From JAGVPT01 sp964384415 (GTDB lineage: Bacteria > Bacteroidota > Ignavibacteria > UBA10030 > UBA8401): a DNA stretch of 64,000 nucleotides. Positions 52,945 through 60,230 of this stretch are shown here, piece by piece. The stretch covers positions 1 through 64,000 of the forward strand of contig CAYLMV010000002.1 of the NCBI GenBank assembly GCA_964384415.1, written 5' to 3'. The notes under the pieces were generated by a model. It ran no database searches and was not told where the DNA came from. It saw only the letters and a program-made list of their open reading frames with translations. A program made the position numbers and the translations under genes. Numbering within the stretch: position 1 is the first letter of the stretch; each line of letters opens with the position of its first letter.

Positions 52945-54288
52945 CTATTTCGGGGGCGTCGGAGGACCCGGCAGAGGCGAAGCAACCGACGTCGGCTGAG
53001 GGGAAGAACTAGGGCCGGGCACGAACCCGGAATTGACGTTGGCCGTGGTTGTGGTGACCCTCTCCGAAACCGCGGTCATGCTTTCTCTCGCCGCCGTGCT
53101 GCTAGGCGGAGGCGGCACGGGTGCCGGCGTTTGAACCCCGGTTCCGCCCGAGGGTGAACTGCTTTGTATCATTTGCTGTGTTTTTTGGGCGGTGGCAAGG
53201 CTTGACTTGGCCTGAGAAAATTTCGGGTCTGACTGAACTGCGCCCGAATAGGACTGCACGGCCTGAACATACATTCCTTTGTCTTCGTAGTCCATTCCCT
53301 GGGAGTATTGCAGGAAAGCGAAGAAATTCTCCGTCGGAATTTCAAGAATGGCTTCTCTCTCCTTATCCGTTATTCGAATCTTCAGTTCATCCAGTATTTT
53401 GAAAACGAGCTCTTTCTCAAGACGAAAGAACTCCGTCATGTTTCCGCTGATGTCGGTGACACCGTCGAGACTGCCCGTCCTCGTCTGGGCGACCAGTGCA
53501 TCGATTCTCATTTTCTCGCTGGTGAGATCGAAGAATGTTCCCTTCACCAGCCGGTACGCTCCGAGAAGTTTGCCAAGACGGGGAGCTGACCGCTCATCCA
53601 CGAGGTTTGATTCGCTGAAATTCAATTCTTCCATCAGTTTCTGGAGACGAAGCCTTTCGACGACCCTGACCGATTGTACTTTTGATAGATCGGTGATCAT
53701 CATATCGGCGATCCCCTTCTGCAGCGGATCCAGATTCCGCATGCTTCCCTTATTCTCAAAGTACAAGACCGCGATAGTATTGGTGGGGATGGATGCGACA
53801 TCGAGCTGCGACTCTTCCACCAGCGCCATCTTTGCTTCGATATCCATCTGCTGGCGGTAGAGGATCTTGATGCGGGCTTCCACAATATCCCGGTACTCTC
53901 CGAAGACCGTGAGTTCCTGATATTTTCTGTAATACTGAATGGCTTTGGGATAGTCGACGACTCCCTCATAACACGAAGCCAGATAATAGACCGCCTGGTC
54001 GTCTTCGGGATCCACCGAGACGGACCGATCCAGCCATGGCTCGGCCTCAGCATAATACTTCTTGTTATAGAGGCCGATGCCAAGATATTTCAGAAACAGC
54101 GGATCGTCGGGGTTACGGGCGAGGTTGGATCGGGACATGGCAATCGCTTCGTCGTTCTTCCCCTGTTCCAGCAATCCGGAGGTAATCTCATATGACGTGG
54201 GGGCACAGGCGGAGAACAGGAGGAGGAACGGGAATAAGAAGAGCGCGGAAGGTCTTGTGCGCGTGAAGCAGGGTTGCATGGTGATCAT
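52945..54288 (-). CDS. CsgG-domain/TPR lipoprotein
   Basis: A 447-aa lipid-anchored protein. The signal peptide ends in LLFSAC (Cys about residue 27); the in-frame ATG at 54279 is an alternative start, and neither has a strong ribosome-binding site. Residues about 35-130 carry TPR units (ARNPDDPLFLKYLGIGLYNKKYYAEAE). About 165-310 form a CsgG-like domain (IAVLYFENKGSMRNLDPLQKG, VVERLRLQKLMEELNFSESNLVDE, GKLLGAY). A further TPR and a Pro/Ser/Thr-rich tail end the chain. It is the first gene of the operon running down to 41560 and has a recognisable promoter. Confidence 0.8.
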   Translation of the reverse strand: MITMQPCFTRTRPSALFLFPFLLLFSACAPTSYEITSGLLEQGKNDEAIAMSRSNLARNPDDPLFLKYLGIGLYNKKYYAEAEPWLDRSVSVDPEDDQAVYYLASCYEGVVDYPKAIQYYRKYQELTVFGEYRDIVEARIKILYRQQMDIEAKMALVEESQLDVASIPTNTIAVLYFENKGSMRNLDPLQKGIADMMITDLSKVQSVRVVERLRLQKLMEELNFSESNLVDERSAPRLGKLLGAYRLVKGTFFDLTSEKMRIDALVAQTRTGSLDGVTDISGNMTEFFRLEKELVFKILDELKIRITDKEREAILEIPTENFFAFLQYSQGMDYEDKGMYVQAVQSYSGAVQSDPKFSQAKSSLATAQKTQQMIQSSSPSGGTGVQTPAPVPPPPSSTAARESMTAVSERVTTTTANVNSGFVPGPSSSPQPTSVASPLPGPPTPPK

Positions 54289-54356
54289 TGTAGGAGGTTG
54301 GCACTTCCCTTAAAAAGCATGAACCAAACGTAGTGTGACCCTTCTCTTCGCGAGCT

Positions 54357-54385
54357 AATATTGCAAAAAAAGGGTCGGTTGTCAA
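54357..54385 (-). promoter_or_regulatory. Sigma70-like promoter of the CsgG/T9SS/cyclase operon
   Basis: Minus-strand TTGACA (54385-54380), 17-bp spacer and AATATT (54362-54357). This leaves a leader of about 60 nt to the first ATG at 54288. A 13-bp direct repeat CATGAACC(A/G)AACG flanks it at 54318-54330 and 54393-54405. Confidence 0.55.
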
Positions 54386-54459
54386 GGAAGGGCATGAACC
54401 GAACGCATCGACAATGTCCACTATTTGAGCTGAAATCGCCCTATTCCCGGATTGCTAGA

Positions 54460-54488
54460 TTGACTTCTGTGACGAAATTCACAATATT
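54460..54488 (+). promoter_or_regulatory. Sigma70-like promoter of the SDR gene
   Basis: Plus-strand TTGACT (54460-54465), 17-bp spacer and AATATT (54483-54488), about 27 nt before the ATG at 54516. It is divergent from the operon promoter and has the same -10 hexamer. Confidence 0.5.
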
Positions 54489-54515
54489 CAAAACGTCAAT
54501 CCCAATCGGAATTAA

Positions 54516-55556
54516 ATGGAATCATCGCCAAGAGGCACCGTCTTCCTCACTGGTTCTACCGGATTTATCGGATCGCGGGTAATTCAGGATCTTTGCCTGC
54601 AAGGGTGGAGGGTGAGGGGGCTAGTACGCGACAAGGAAAAAGCGAGAGCACTCTTCGGAGAGTGGGAGGCGGACTATGAAGGCCAAGTCGAACTTGTTGA
54701 AGGAGATTTGTTTTCCGGCACGCCCGCTGAACGGATGAAGCTCTTCCGTGAATGCCTCAGCGGGTCTCATCTCGTGATCCATCTTGCAGAGGCGAAATCC
54801 AAAATCAAAGAGTTCGATGCGAAAAACATCAAAACATTCGGGCTTCTCCTTGAAGCCGCCGCTGAATCCCGGAATCTGCAGCGTTTTGTTTTCGTCTCGG
54901 CCTTCATGGCCGGCGGCCTCCCCCAGCCTTTGCCGCCGATCCTCACGGAGGAAATGACGGGAGTTCGATTTCCGGACCCCTATTATAGCTGGAAGAGATC
55001 CGCAGAGCGGCTGCTTATGAAAGCCTCGAAGGAATCTCATTTTAGCTATTCAATAATCAGGCCCGCCCTTGTCTATGGACCGAAGGCCGACTGGCTGGTA
55101 CCTATGCTTACCGCAATCAGAAGATTTGGAAGGTATTATCTTCCCCTCCCAAACGGCGGGAATGCCTTGTTGGGGACGGTTCACGTGGAGGATGTCGCCA
55201 ACACAATAGCCTCGGCAGGGGCGAACAGGTATGCGGAGAACCAAATCATTCACGCTGTCGACAACGGCGGCACTACGTACAAAGACTGGATGAACACCAT
55301 CGCAGCCGCGGCAGGATGGAAGGTAAGAATTGGGAGCATCCCCTCCTCCCTGACGAAGGCGGCCGCGAAAGAAGTTGATGCCGCTTCGTCAATCTTCGGC
55401 CTGCACTACGGCGCATTTCTCTGGGCACAGGTACTCTCCGAGGGATGCGGATATTCAAATGAAAAAATGAAACGGATCATCGGCAACCTTAAGTATCCAA
55501 CAATCCGTGAAGGAATTCCTGGTATGATGGATTGGTTTAAAACACTTCACTCCTGA
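54516..55556 (+). CDS. NAD-dependent epimerase/dehydratase (extended SDR)
   Basis: A 346-aa oxidoreductase. The Rossmann NAD(P) motif GSTGFIG lies near residues 13-19, and the active-site YxxxK is in YYSWKRSAERLL (about residues 150-160). The central RPALVYGP and the C-terminal substrate domain fit the NDP-sugar epimerase / 3-beta-HSD-like group. The substrate cannot be predicted, and it stands alone between divergent and convergent neighbours. Confidence 0.85.
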   Translation: MESSPRGTVFLTGSTGFIGSRVIQDLCLQGWRVRGLVRDKEKARALFGEWEADYEGQVELVEGDLFSGTPAERMKLFRECLSGSHLVIHLAEAKSKIKEFDAKNIKTFGLLLEAAAESRNLQRFVFVSAFMAGGLPQPLPPILTEEMTGVRFPDPYYSWKRSAERLLMKASKESHFSYSIIRPALVYGPKADWLVPMLTAIRRFGRYYLPLPNGGNALLGTVHVEDVANTIASAGANRYAENQIIHAVDNGGTTYKDWMNTIAAAAGWKVRIGSIPSSLTKAAAKEVDAASSIFGLHYGAFLWAQVLSEGCGYSNEKMKRIIGNLKYPTIREGIPGMMDWFKTLHS

Positions 55557-55620
55557 AGATATGTCGCCCTCTCTTTCCATCGTCCCTCATCCATCTTCCC
55601 TCTTCCATCATCCCACCTCC
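55557..55620. repeat. Pyrimidine-rich spacer repeat
   Basis: CCATCTTCCCTCTTCCATC (55591-55609) is the near-exact reverse complement (18 of 19) of the purine-rich stretch at 84-102. The tract lies between convergent genes. Confidence 0.5.
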
Positions 55621-56472
55621 TTACTTCTCTATCGGTGCATCGATAAGATTTCCCCACTCGGTCCACGACCCGTCGTAATTCCGCACTTTTGGATATCCTA
55701 ACAAGTACTTGAGCACAAACCAGGTGTGCGACGAGCGTTCACCGATGCGGCAATACGCGGTTATCTCTTCCAGATCCGGTTTCACTCCCTTCGACTCATA
55801 AAGTGCCTTCAGCTCCTGAGCGGTCTTGAAGGTTCCATCCTCATTTACCGTTTGAGACCATGGAATGTTTTTCGCGCCCGGAATGTGTCCGCCGCGGAGG
55901 GACAATTCGGCTATTCCCGGAGGAGCGATGACTTTTCCCGTATACTCATCAACCGACCGGACGTCAACGAGTCCATGGGAATGATCGTCGAGCCGGGCAT
56001 AGACAAAATCTCTGTGAGCGCGCAGGTCATTGTGAACTTCGCCTACTTTGTACGAGGTCTTGTTATACTTCGGTGTATTCAGCGTAAGCGGCTTTCCTTC
56101 GGCAACCCATTTTTTTCTTCCGCCGTTGATCAACCGGACATCTGCGTGTCCGTAGTATTTCAGCAGCCAGAATGCATAGGCCGCGAACCAGTTATTGTTG
56201 TCGCCATAGAGAATAAGCGGCGTGTCCGGTGTGACCCCGGATTCGCCGAGAAATTTTTCGATCTGGTCCTTGCTGAGGATATCCCGACGGGTCTGGTCCT
56301 GCAATTGTGTTTTCCAATTCCAGCCGATAGCTCCCTCGATATGTCCCTTATCATATTCACCCGTGTCCACGTCTACCTCAACGAACTTCAAAGCCGCATC
56401 ATTTTTGTGCTCGAACGCCCAATCGGTCGTTACGAGCACGTTGGGATTTGCATATCCATTACCTGAAGCCAT
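55621..56472 (-). CDS. sseA: Thiosulfate/3-mercaptopyruvate sulfurtransferase (tandem rhodanese)
   Basis: A 283-aa enzyme of two rhodanese domains. The N-terminal domain (about residues 8-135) is inactive, with the expected DVDTGEYDKGHIEGAIGWNW. The C-terminal domain (about 160-280) carries the catalytic Cys (about 240) in AYCRIGERSSHTWF. The CRIGER loop suggests thiosulfate as sulfur donor. AGGAGGAAGT precedes the ATG. It is downstream of DUF4395 (156-bp spacer, no terminator seen) and thus within reach of the cysteine-codon leader at 57183-57311. Confidence 0.93.
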   Translation of the reverse strand: MASGNGYANPNVLVTTDWAFEHKNDAALKFVEVDVDTGEYDKGHIEGAIGWNWKTQLQDQTRRDILSKDQIEKFLGESGVTPDTPLILYGDNNNWFAAYAFWLLKYYGHADVRLINGGRKKWVAEGKPLTLNTPKYNKTSYKVGEVHNDLRAHRDFVYARLDDHSHGLVDVRSVDEYTGKVIAPPGIAELSLRGGHIPGAKNIPWSQTVNEDGTFKTAQELKALYESKGVKPDLEEITAYCRIGERSSHTWFVLKYLLGYPKVRNYDGSWTEWGNLIDAPIEK

Positions 56473-56628
56473 ACTTCCTCCTCATTATTTTGAAATGTGT
56501 TTCTCCATCGAAATGCTGATACTCCATATTGACAAACGCAATATCCATCACAAAGAGCGCCAATAGATCTCACTCCCCAAGTACATTTGCCGCCGTTTCA
56601 ATCATGATTCTGCTTGACGGATCCGATC

Positions 56629-57093
56629 TCAGAAGTTCACGACTCGCTTAAGAGCTGCACGCGTGAAAAACGATAATCTCCGCAGCCTGAGATACAGGTA
56701 GCATCCGACACAGATATTAACGGTCAGGTTTACGACGGCGAGCACGACTACCAGACCTGCAAGGCTCCATCCGATGACGGGAGATTCCGCAGTCGTCAGG
56801 GAATAAAACGAGGCTGCTAGAAATGCGCCGCCAAGCCCTTGAGCGAACAGGTGCTGAACATTGTCTTCTTCGACGATGTCGGGGTGAACGATGCCGAGAG
56901 GGCGAAGAAGATGAGAGTAGAGAAGCTTGAAGGCTCCCGCTGAAGGTACGACCGTCCCGATGATCATGACGAGAGAGACAAGGGCGACAAGCCACTCGAG
57001 TTTGAAGGCGAACGAAATCACGAGAAGCGTGACGATCGAGCCCTGGTTGATTTTAAGAGCCGTCCGATCGACGCGTGAAATTGCGTTTGGCAT
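56629..57093 (-). CDS. DUF4395 membrane protein
   Basis: A 154-aa protein with four predicted membrane segments. The N-terminus VDRTALKINQGSIVTLLVISF and the C-terminal CVGCYLYLRLRRL are characteristic of DUF4395. The family is often found beside rhodanese or thioredoxin genes, as here, and may act in transport or processing of sulfur species. AAAGGA lies 9 nt upstream of the ATG. An intrinsic terminator followed by only 35 nt precedes the start, so expression probably depends on read-through from the cysteine-rich leader. Confidence 0.88.
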   Translation of the reverse strand: MPNAISRVDRTALKINQGSIVTLLVISFAFKLEWLVALVSLVMIIGTVVPSAGAFKLLYSHLLRPLGIVHPDIVEEDNVQHLFAQGLGGAFLAASFYSLTTAESPVIGWSLAGLVVVLAVVNLTVNICVGCYLYLRLRRLSFFTRAALKRVVNF

Positions 57094-57120
57094 GTAAGTC
57101 TATCCTTTCTGTGTGGATGA

Positions 57121-57154
57121 AAATAAAAAACCCTCTTCATAATGGAAGAGGGTT
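57121..57154 (-). terminator. Intrinsic terminator between Cys-rich leader ORF and DUF4395 (attenuator)
   Basis: Minus strand AACCCTCTTC / GAAGAGGGTT (10 perfect pairs, 6-nt loop) is followed directly by TTTTTTATTTT. It lies 28 nt after the leader stop codon and 27 nt before the DUF4395 start. Its CTTCC (57148-57144) can alternatively pair with GGAAG (57212-57208) inside the leader ORF, which would break the terminator stem. Confidence 0.9.
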
Positions 57155-57182
57155 CGTTTGTCTTTAGACTTGTAGTTCGCTT

Positions 57183-57311
57183 TTACGCGGCGACTGCGAT
57201 CCTTTCGCTTCCATCAATAATCAATGATCCGGGACAGCAACAACATGCTGCACAACAGCAAACTCCGCAGAGCTGTCTGATGGATTCGATATGAACGGGA
57301 TTGGATGGCAT
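57183..57311 (-). CDS. 42-aa polycysteine leader ORF (putative cysteine attenuator peptide)
   Basis: The ORF runs ATG (57311-57309) to TAA (57185-57183), 42 codons. The peptide begins MPSNPVHIESIRQL, then CGVCCCAACCCC (eight Cys in twelve residues, codons 15-26), and ends GSERIAVAA. It is preceded by a TTGACA promoter that would start transcription within a few nucleotides of the ATG, and is followed by a terminator and then the sulfur genes DUF4395 and rhodanese. Polycysteine leader ORFs that attenuate sulfur operons are known in mycobacteria, and this one has the same layout. Alternatively it could encode a small metal- or thiol-binding peptide. No ribosome-binding site is seen at a normal distance. 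Confidence 0.72.
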   Translation of the reverse strand: MPSNPVHIESIRQLCGVCCCAACCCCPGSLIIDGSERIAVAA

Positions 57312-57347
57312 TAGTATATAATCTACTATTCCTGGAACAATTGTCAA
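57309..57347 (-). promoter_or_regulatory. Promoter of the polycysteine leader / DUF4395-rhodanese unit
   Basis: Minus strand TTGACA (57347-57342), 16-bp spacer and TAGATT (57325-57320). The start of transcription would fall at about 57313-57311, on or next to the leader ATG, implying a leaderless or nearly leaderless mRNA. Confidence 0.6.
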
Positions 57348-57387
57348 GTTTCGAAAGTGCCCGTTAGTCGGGCATTTTCAGAATAAA

Positions 57388-57486
57388 GTCATTGCGAGGA
57401 CCCCGACGTTTTACGTCGGGGGACGAAGCAATCTCCTCTTGAAATAAGGGGATTGCTTCGGCAATGCACGCCTCGCAAAGACCTGT
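57388..57486. repeat. Structured intergenic repeat (CATTGCGAGGA element)
   Basis: GTCATTGCGAGGA, then an inner hairpin CCCCGACGT/ACGTCGGGG (57401-57421), then GACGAAGCAATCTCC and its inverse GGGGATTGCTTC (57448-57459), ending in CGCCTCGCAAAG. The first half matches the inverse of 16861-16906. The rest of the spacer to 57698 shows no gene. Confidence 0.7.
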
Positions 57487-57698
57487 TTTTCGAAATGTCT
57501 CAGTAGCAAGTGCCCGAATGAAAAGGGGCAACATCTGCGGCCCGGATCGCTCAGTTGTTCCCAATCATAGAGTGAGATCGAGAAAGAACAAAGTCCATGC
57601 CCGTGTTATCTCGTTCGCAAACTCTCCCGCTTCCGCGGGACAACCTGTTTGGGTACGAGCATTGCAGTAGACTTTTCATCCCCGCCCGCCAATGTTTT

Positions 57699-58424
57699 CT
57701 AAGGCCGAACATCATTTCCGAAGGAGGCTTTTTTCTCCAGCAATGCATCAACGATCGGCGCAGACATGAGAAGTATGCCTGCGATGAAGAGAGCCCAGCT
57801 GTACTCGGTCGGCAGGTCCAAGCGGATATTTCCCTTCCCTCCAAGCACAAGGCGCAGGGAGTGCTCCATGAACGCATAGAGAGCAAGCACGATGCCGCAG
57901 CAATGGAGCAACCAACTTAAATTGCGGACGGACTGAGGGGTGCCGCTAAGATCACTCCGCGTCATTTGGGTACCCAACACGATGAGGACTAACGATACCA
58001 GCATAGGAGCCAGGACAGGTCCCCACCATGGGAGCGGCAGCAAAAACAGCACGTCCCAGTCGAACATTGTATGAGGCCATCCGACAATTACTTTCAGAAA
58101 GAGATAGTAGAAAATATCCCACACACCGAAAGCAAGGATGAAACATCCGAATCTGCTTCGCCACGACCGACCAGCCAGCCACCCGACGGCAGCAAGCATT
58201 ACGAGGGTGGCAGTTTCGCGAAAAAGCTCCGTCGCTCCAAGAAAAGGCGCTGCGGGCAACGGAGAGAGCTGGTAGGGTTCTACCCGGTGCAACAGCGTTC
58301 TCAGGTATGCGACGCAAGCGGCCTCTACCCAGGCCATGGCAATGGCAAAGAGTGCCACAACGGCGAGCCGTTTTTCGGCGATCATTTTCACTTCCGCAGC
58401 CGATGCATTATCGAGAACCTTCAT
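57699..58424 (-). CDS. Integral membrane protein, unknown function
   Basis: A 241-aa protein with about six predicted membrane helices (for example LAVVALFAIAMAWVEAACVAYL and LVMLAAVGWLAGR). Conserved-looking features are W..VEAACVAYLRTLLHR at the start and GCFILAFGVWDIFYYLFLKV in the middle. No family was recognised. It is the last of three consecutive small membrane-protein genes (148 aa, 44 aa, 241 aa) and follows the 44-aa gene by 22 bp. Confidence 0.7.
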   Translation of the reverse strand: MKVLDNASAAEVKMIAEKRLAVVALFAIAMAWVEAACVAYLRTLLHRVEPYQLSPLPAAPFLGATELFRETATLVMLAAVGWLAGRSWRSRFGCFILAFGVWDIFYYLFLKVIVGWPHTMFDWDVLFLLPLPWWGPVLAPMLVSLVLIVLGTQMTRSDLSGTPQSVRNLSWLLHCCGIVLALYAFMEHSLRLVLGGKGNIRLDLPTEYSWALFIAGILLMSAPIVDALLEKKASFGNDVRP

Positions 58425-58446
58425 CGATTCTTTTCTCGGAACAGGC

Positions 58447-58581
58447 TCACTTCCGTAACAACGCCCGGATCAGTTGAAGGCCAATCAGCGCGGCGATGAC
58501 AAAAGGAATTGCAAGCCGCGGCGCCTTTGCGCGTGCAGGGCACTCCATCGATTCGATCCCGAATTGTCCCTTCTTGGTCAT
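58447..58581 (-). CDS. 44-aa single-span membrane protein
   Basis: A short ORF coded ATG at 58581 to TGA at 58449-58447. The start overlaps the stop of the upstream 148-aa gene (ATGA), and GGAG lies 8 nt before it, which together indicate translational coupling. The peptide has one hydrophobic helix near the C-terminus (LAIPFVIAALIGLQLIRALL) flanked by basic residues. It probably works with the two membrane proteins on either side; the function is unknown. Confidence 0.7.
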   Translation of the reverse strand: MTKKGQFGIESMECPARAKAPRLAIPFVIAALIGLQLIRALLRK

Positions 58582-59024
58582 ACCGAAACTCCATTGCCTG
58601 TCTCAATTTTTCCGGGCAGGGTCTTTTGAGATTGCGCAATAAACTTTCCAAGGTACGCTCCCCCGAACGACGGAACGAACGCAATGAGTGATCCGGCGCC
58701 GTCGGGGAGCAAGAGGCCGGTCTGGTGAGTCGCGGCGAGCCAGGCAAATTGCGAAATTGGCACAAAGACCCCCATTGTCAATGCATATTTCCAAACGTGT
58801 TGACGGGTCAAATACCCGATAAAGAATCCGAACGAGAGAAGGAGCAATACCGGGAATTGAGGTTCCGAAGAGTTCAGATTGACAAAAGCGGTGAGCCAGC
58901 CGAGAAACAGGGTTGTCATCATTCCGAACAGTGCAGGCCGAAAATAGACGACTATGACTCCCGCAAGAAAGACAAGAGCAAGTCCGTTGAATCCGACTAT
59001 TGTGAACATAAGTTTAATCGGCAT
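58578..59024 (-). CDS. Integral membrane protein, unknown function
   Basis: A 148-aa protein with four predicted membrane helices (GFNGLALVFLAGVIVVYF, GMMTTLFLGWLTAFV, FPVLLLLSFGFFIGYL, YALTMGVFVPISQFAWLA) and a short C-terminal segment GSLIAFVPSFGGAYLGKFI. No family was recognised. Its stop overlaps the start of the 44-aa gene. It begins about 185 bp after the winged-helix regulator gene on the same strand. Confidence 0.7.
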   Translation of the reverse strand: MPIKLMFTIVGFNGLALVFLAGVIVVYFRPALFGMMTTLFLGWLTAFVNLNSSEPQFPVLLLLSFGFFIGYLTRQHVWKYALTMGVFVPISQFAWLAATHQTGLLLPDGAGSLIAFVPSFGGAYLGKFIAQSQKTLPGKIETGNGVSV

Positions 59025-59209
59025 CTTCCACCTCTCTCAAAATGATCAATGGGTTGAATTAAGGTCGATCTCCGACAAATTTCGAGTCAATGTAGAATTC
59101 CATCACAAACTTTCATCCGCCGCTTCCCGGCAATCGGCAGAGATCACACTGACGCCGTTCCGCAACAATGATGAAACGCCGATCGACCGTCCAGCGAACA
59201 GGAGGTTTC

Positions 59210-59509
59210 TCATTTGCTTTGACGGATTAATTTTTCGAGAGCATTGAGATGCTCTGTGAAGGCTTTTCGTCCTGACACAGTTACGGAATAGGTGGTGAGA
59301 GTCTTCTTCCCAACAAACTCTTTGTCTACCTTGACATATTTTTTGTGTTCCAGGACCGCGATATGTGTAGCCAGATTCCCGTCGGTGAGACTGAGCATTT
59401 GCTTCAGTGAATTGAAGTCGACAGAGTCGTTCACCACCAGTATTGACATCACAGCAAGGCGGACTCGGTTCTCGAATGCTTTGTTAAGACTTTCAACAAT
59501 ATCTTTCAC
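59210..59509 (-). CDS. Winged-helix transcriptional regulator (PF13601-like)
   Basis: A 99-aa small DNA-binding protein of the winged-helix type (FENRVRLAVMSILVVNDSVDFNSLKQMLSLTDGNLATHIAVLEHKKYVKVDKEFVGKKTLTTYSVT). Such regulators normally occur next to a membrane protein and repress their own operon. Its ATG overlaps the stop of the 200-aa membrane-protein gene by 4 bp. A tandem half-site array upstream of that gene (60148-60181) is a candidate binding site. Confidence 0.88.
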   Translation of the reverse strand: MKDIVESLNKAFENRVRLAVMSILVVNDSVDFNSLKQMLSLTDGNLATHIAVLEHKKYVKVDKEFVGKKTLTTYSVTVSGRKAFTEHLNALEKLIRQSK

Positions 59510-60108
59510 TTTTCGTACTTCATATACATGAACGCTCCATAGAGAACGTGCAGCATCCCGAATCCAGCCCCCCAGAGAATCAGGCCGTAGTCAGGCCACA
59601 TTGCCCCCATCAGACCGAGGCCTATTTCGCTGATGCCCAGGTACCGGATCTCTCTCAGCGTATACTTGCTGGCGTTCAGGAGCGCGAGGCCGTAAAAGAT
59701 GAGCATCGCGGCAGCGATGAGCCAATAGATCCCGTGATAGGCCAGAATACCGCAGAACGCGCCGCCGGCAGCGAGCGGAACAAAGAGATTCATCACAAGA
59801 TATTTCGTTGCGGCAGTCCAGACCTCGAGACCATTGCGCTTCGCCATGCGGGTGGAAAAATAGGCGGCGAGCCCTATCGCGCACGCCAACGTGACGACGG
59901 CTTCAAGACTGTAAAGCAGAAGCATCTGAGTATCGGCATGGTCGGAGCCCGATTTGCCCAGCTGCATCCATGCGATGGCGCAGGCCGCAATGCCAACCGC
60001 GCCGGCGCTCACGCCCGACAACCCGCTCAGCGAAAGAAACTTCGAGGATTGTTCCATCAGGGATCGGATTTCGGCAATGTCTTTGAGTCGATTATCGATG
60101 GAGTCCAT
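59506..60108 (-). CDS. Membrane protein partnered with winged-helix regulator
   Basis: A 200-aa protein. The cytoplasmic N-terminus IDNRLKDIAEIRSLMEQSSKFLSLSGLSGV is followed by six predicted helices and the C-terminal GAGFGMLHVLYGAFMYMKYEK. The same pairing of such a membrane protein with a small winged-helix regulator is common in Bacteroidota, but its role is unknown. It is translationally coupled to the regulator through a 4-bp overlap. Confidence 0.8.
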   Translation of the reverse strand: MDSIDNRLKDIAEIRSLMEQSSKFLSLSGLSGVSAGAVGIAACAIAWMQLGKSGSDHADTQMLLLYSLEAVVTLACAIGLAAYFSTRMAKRNGLEVWTAATKYLVMNLFVPLAAGGAFCGILAYHGIYWLIAAAMLIFYGLALLNASKYTLREIRYLGISEIGLGLMGAMWPDYGLILWGAGFGMLHVLYGAFMYMKYEK

Positions 60109-60147
60109 GGCATGTCACCGCTGTCGTGAATAAATTCCCGTCCATTT

Positions 60148-60181
60148 GTGCTTAAATACAAAGCACTTTCTACTACAAAGT
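60148..60181. promoter_or_regulatory. Candidate operator: two overlapping inverted repeats
   Basis: GTGCTT-7-AAGCAC (60148-60166) overlaps ACTTT-7-AAAGT (60165-60181), giving TACAAAG-type half-sites twice. It lies 40-70 bp before the 200-aa membrane-protein gene and is the best candidate site for the winged-helix regulator of that operon. Confidence 0.5.
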
Positions 60182-60230
60182 AATCATCCGGGAAGAGACT
60201 GTCAAGAGAAATATTCAGGGAGCTTTGAGG

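Noticed and set aside
46501..54288. Curli-like fibre system
   Set aside because: CsgG-like domains are present but no CsgA/CsgB repeat proteins, CsgE or CsgF were seen, so a curli label is not supported.
57551..57886. Minus-strand frame of 111 codons near the end of the 241-aa membrane protein
   Set aside because: It overlaps the membrane-protein gene in another frame and has no ribosome-binding site or domain.
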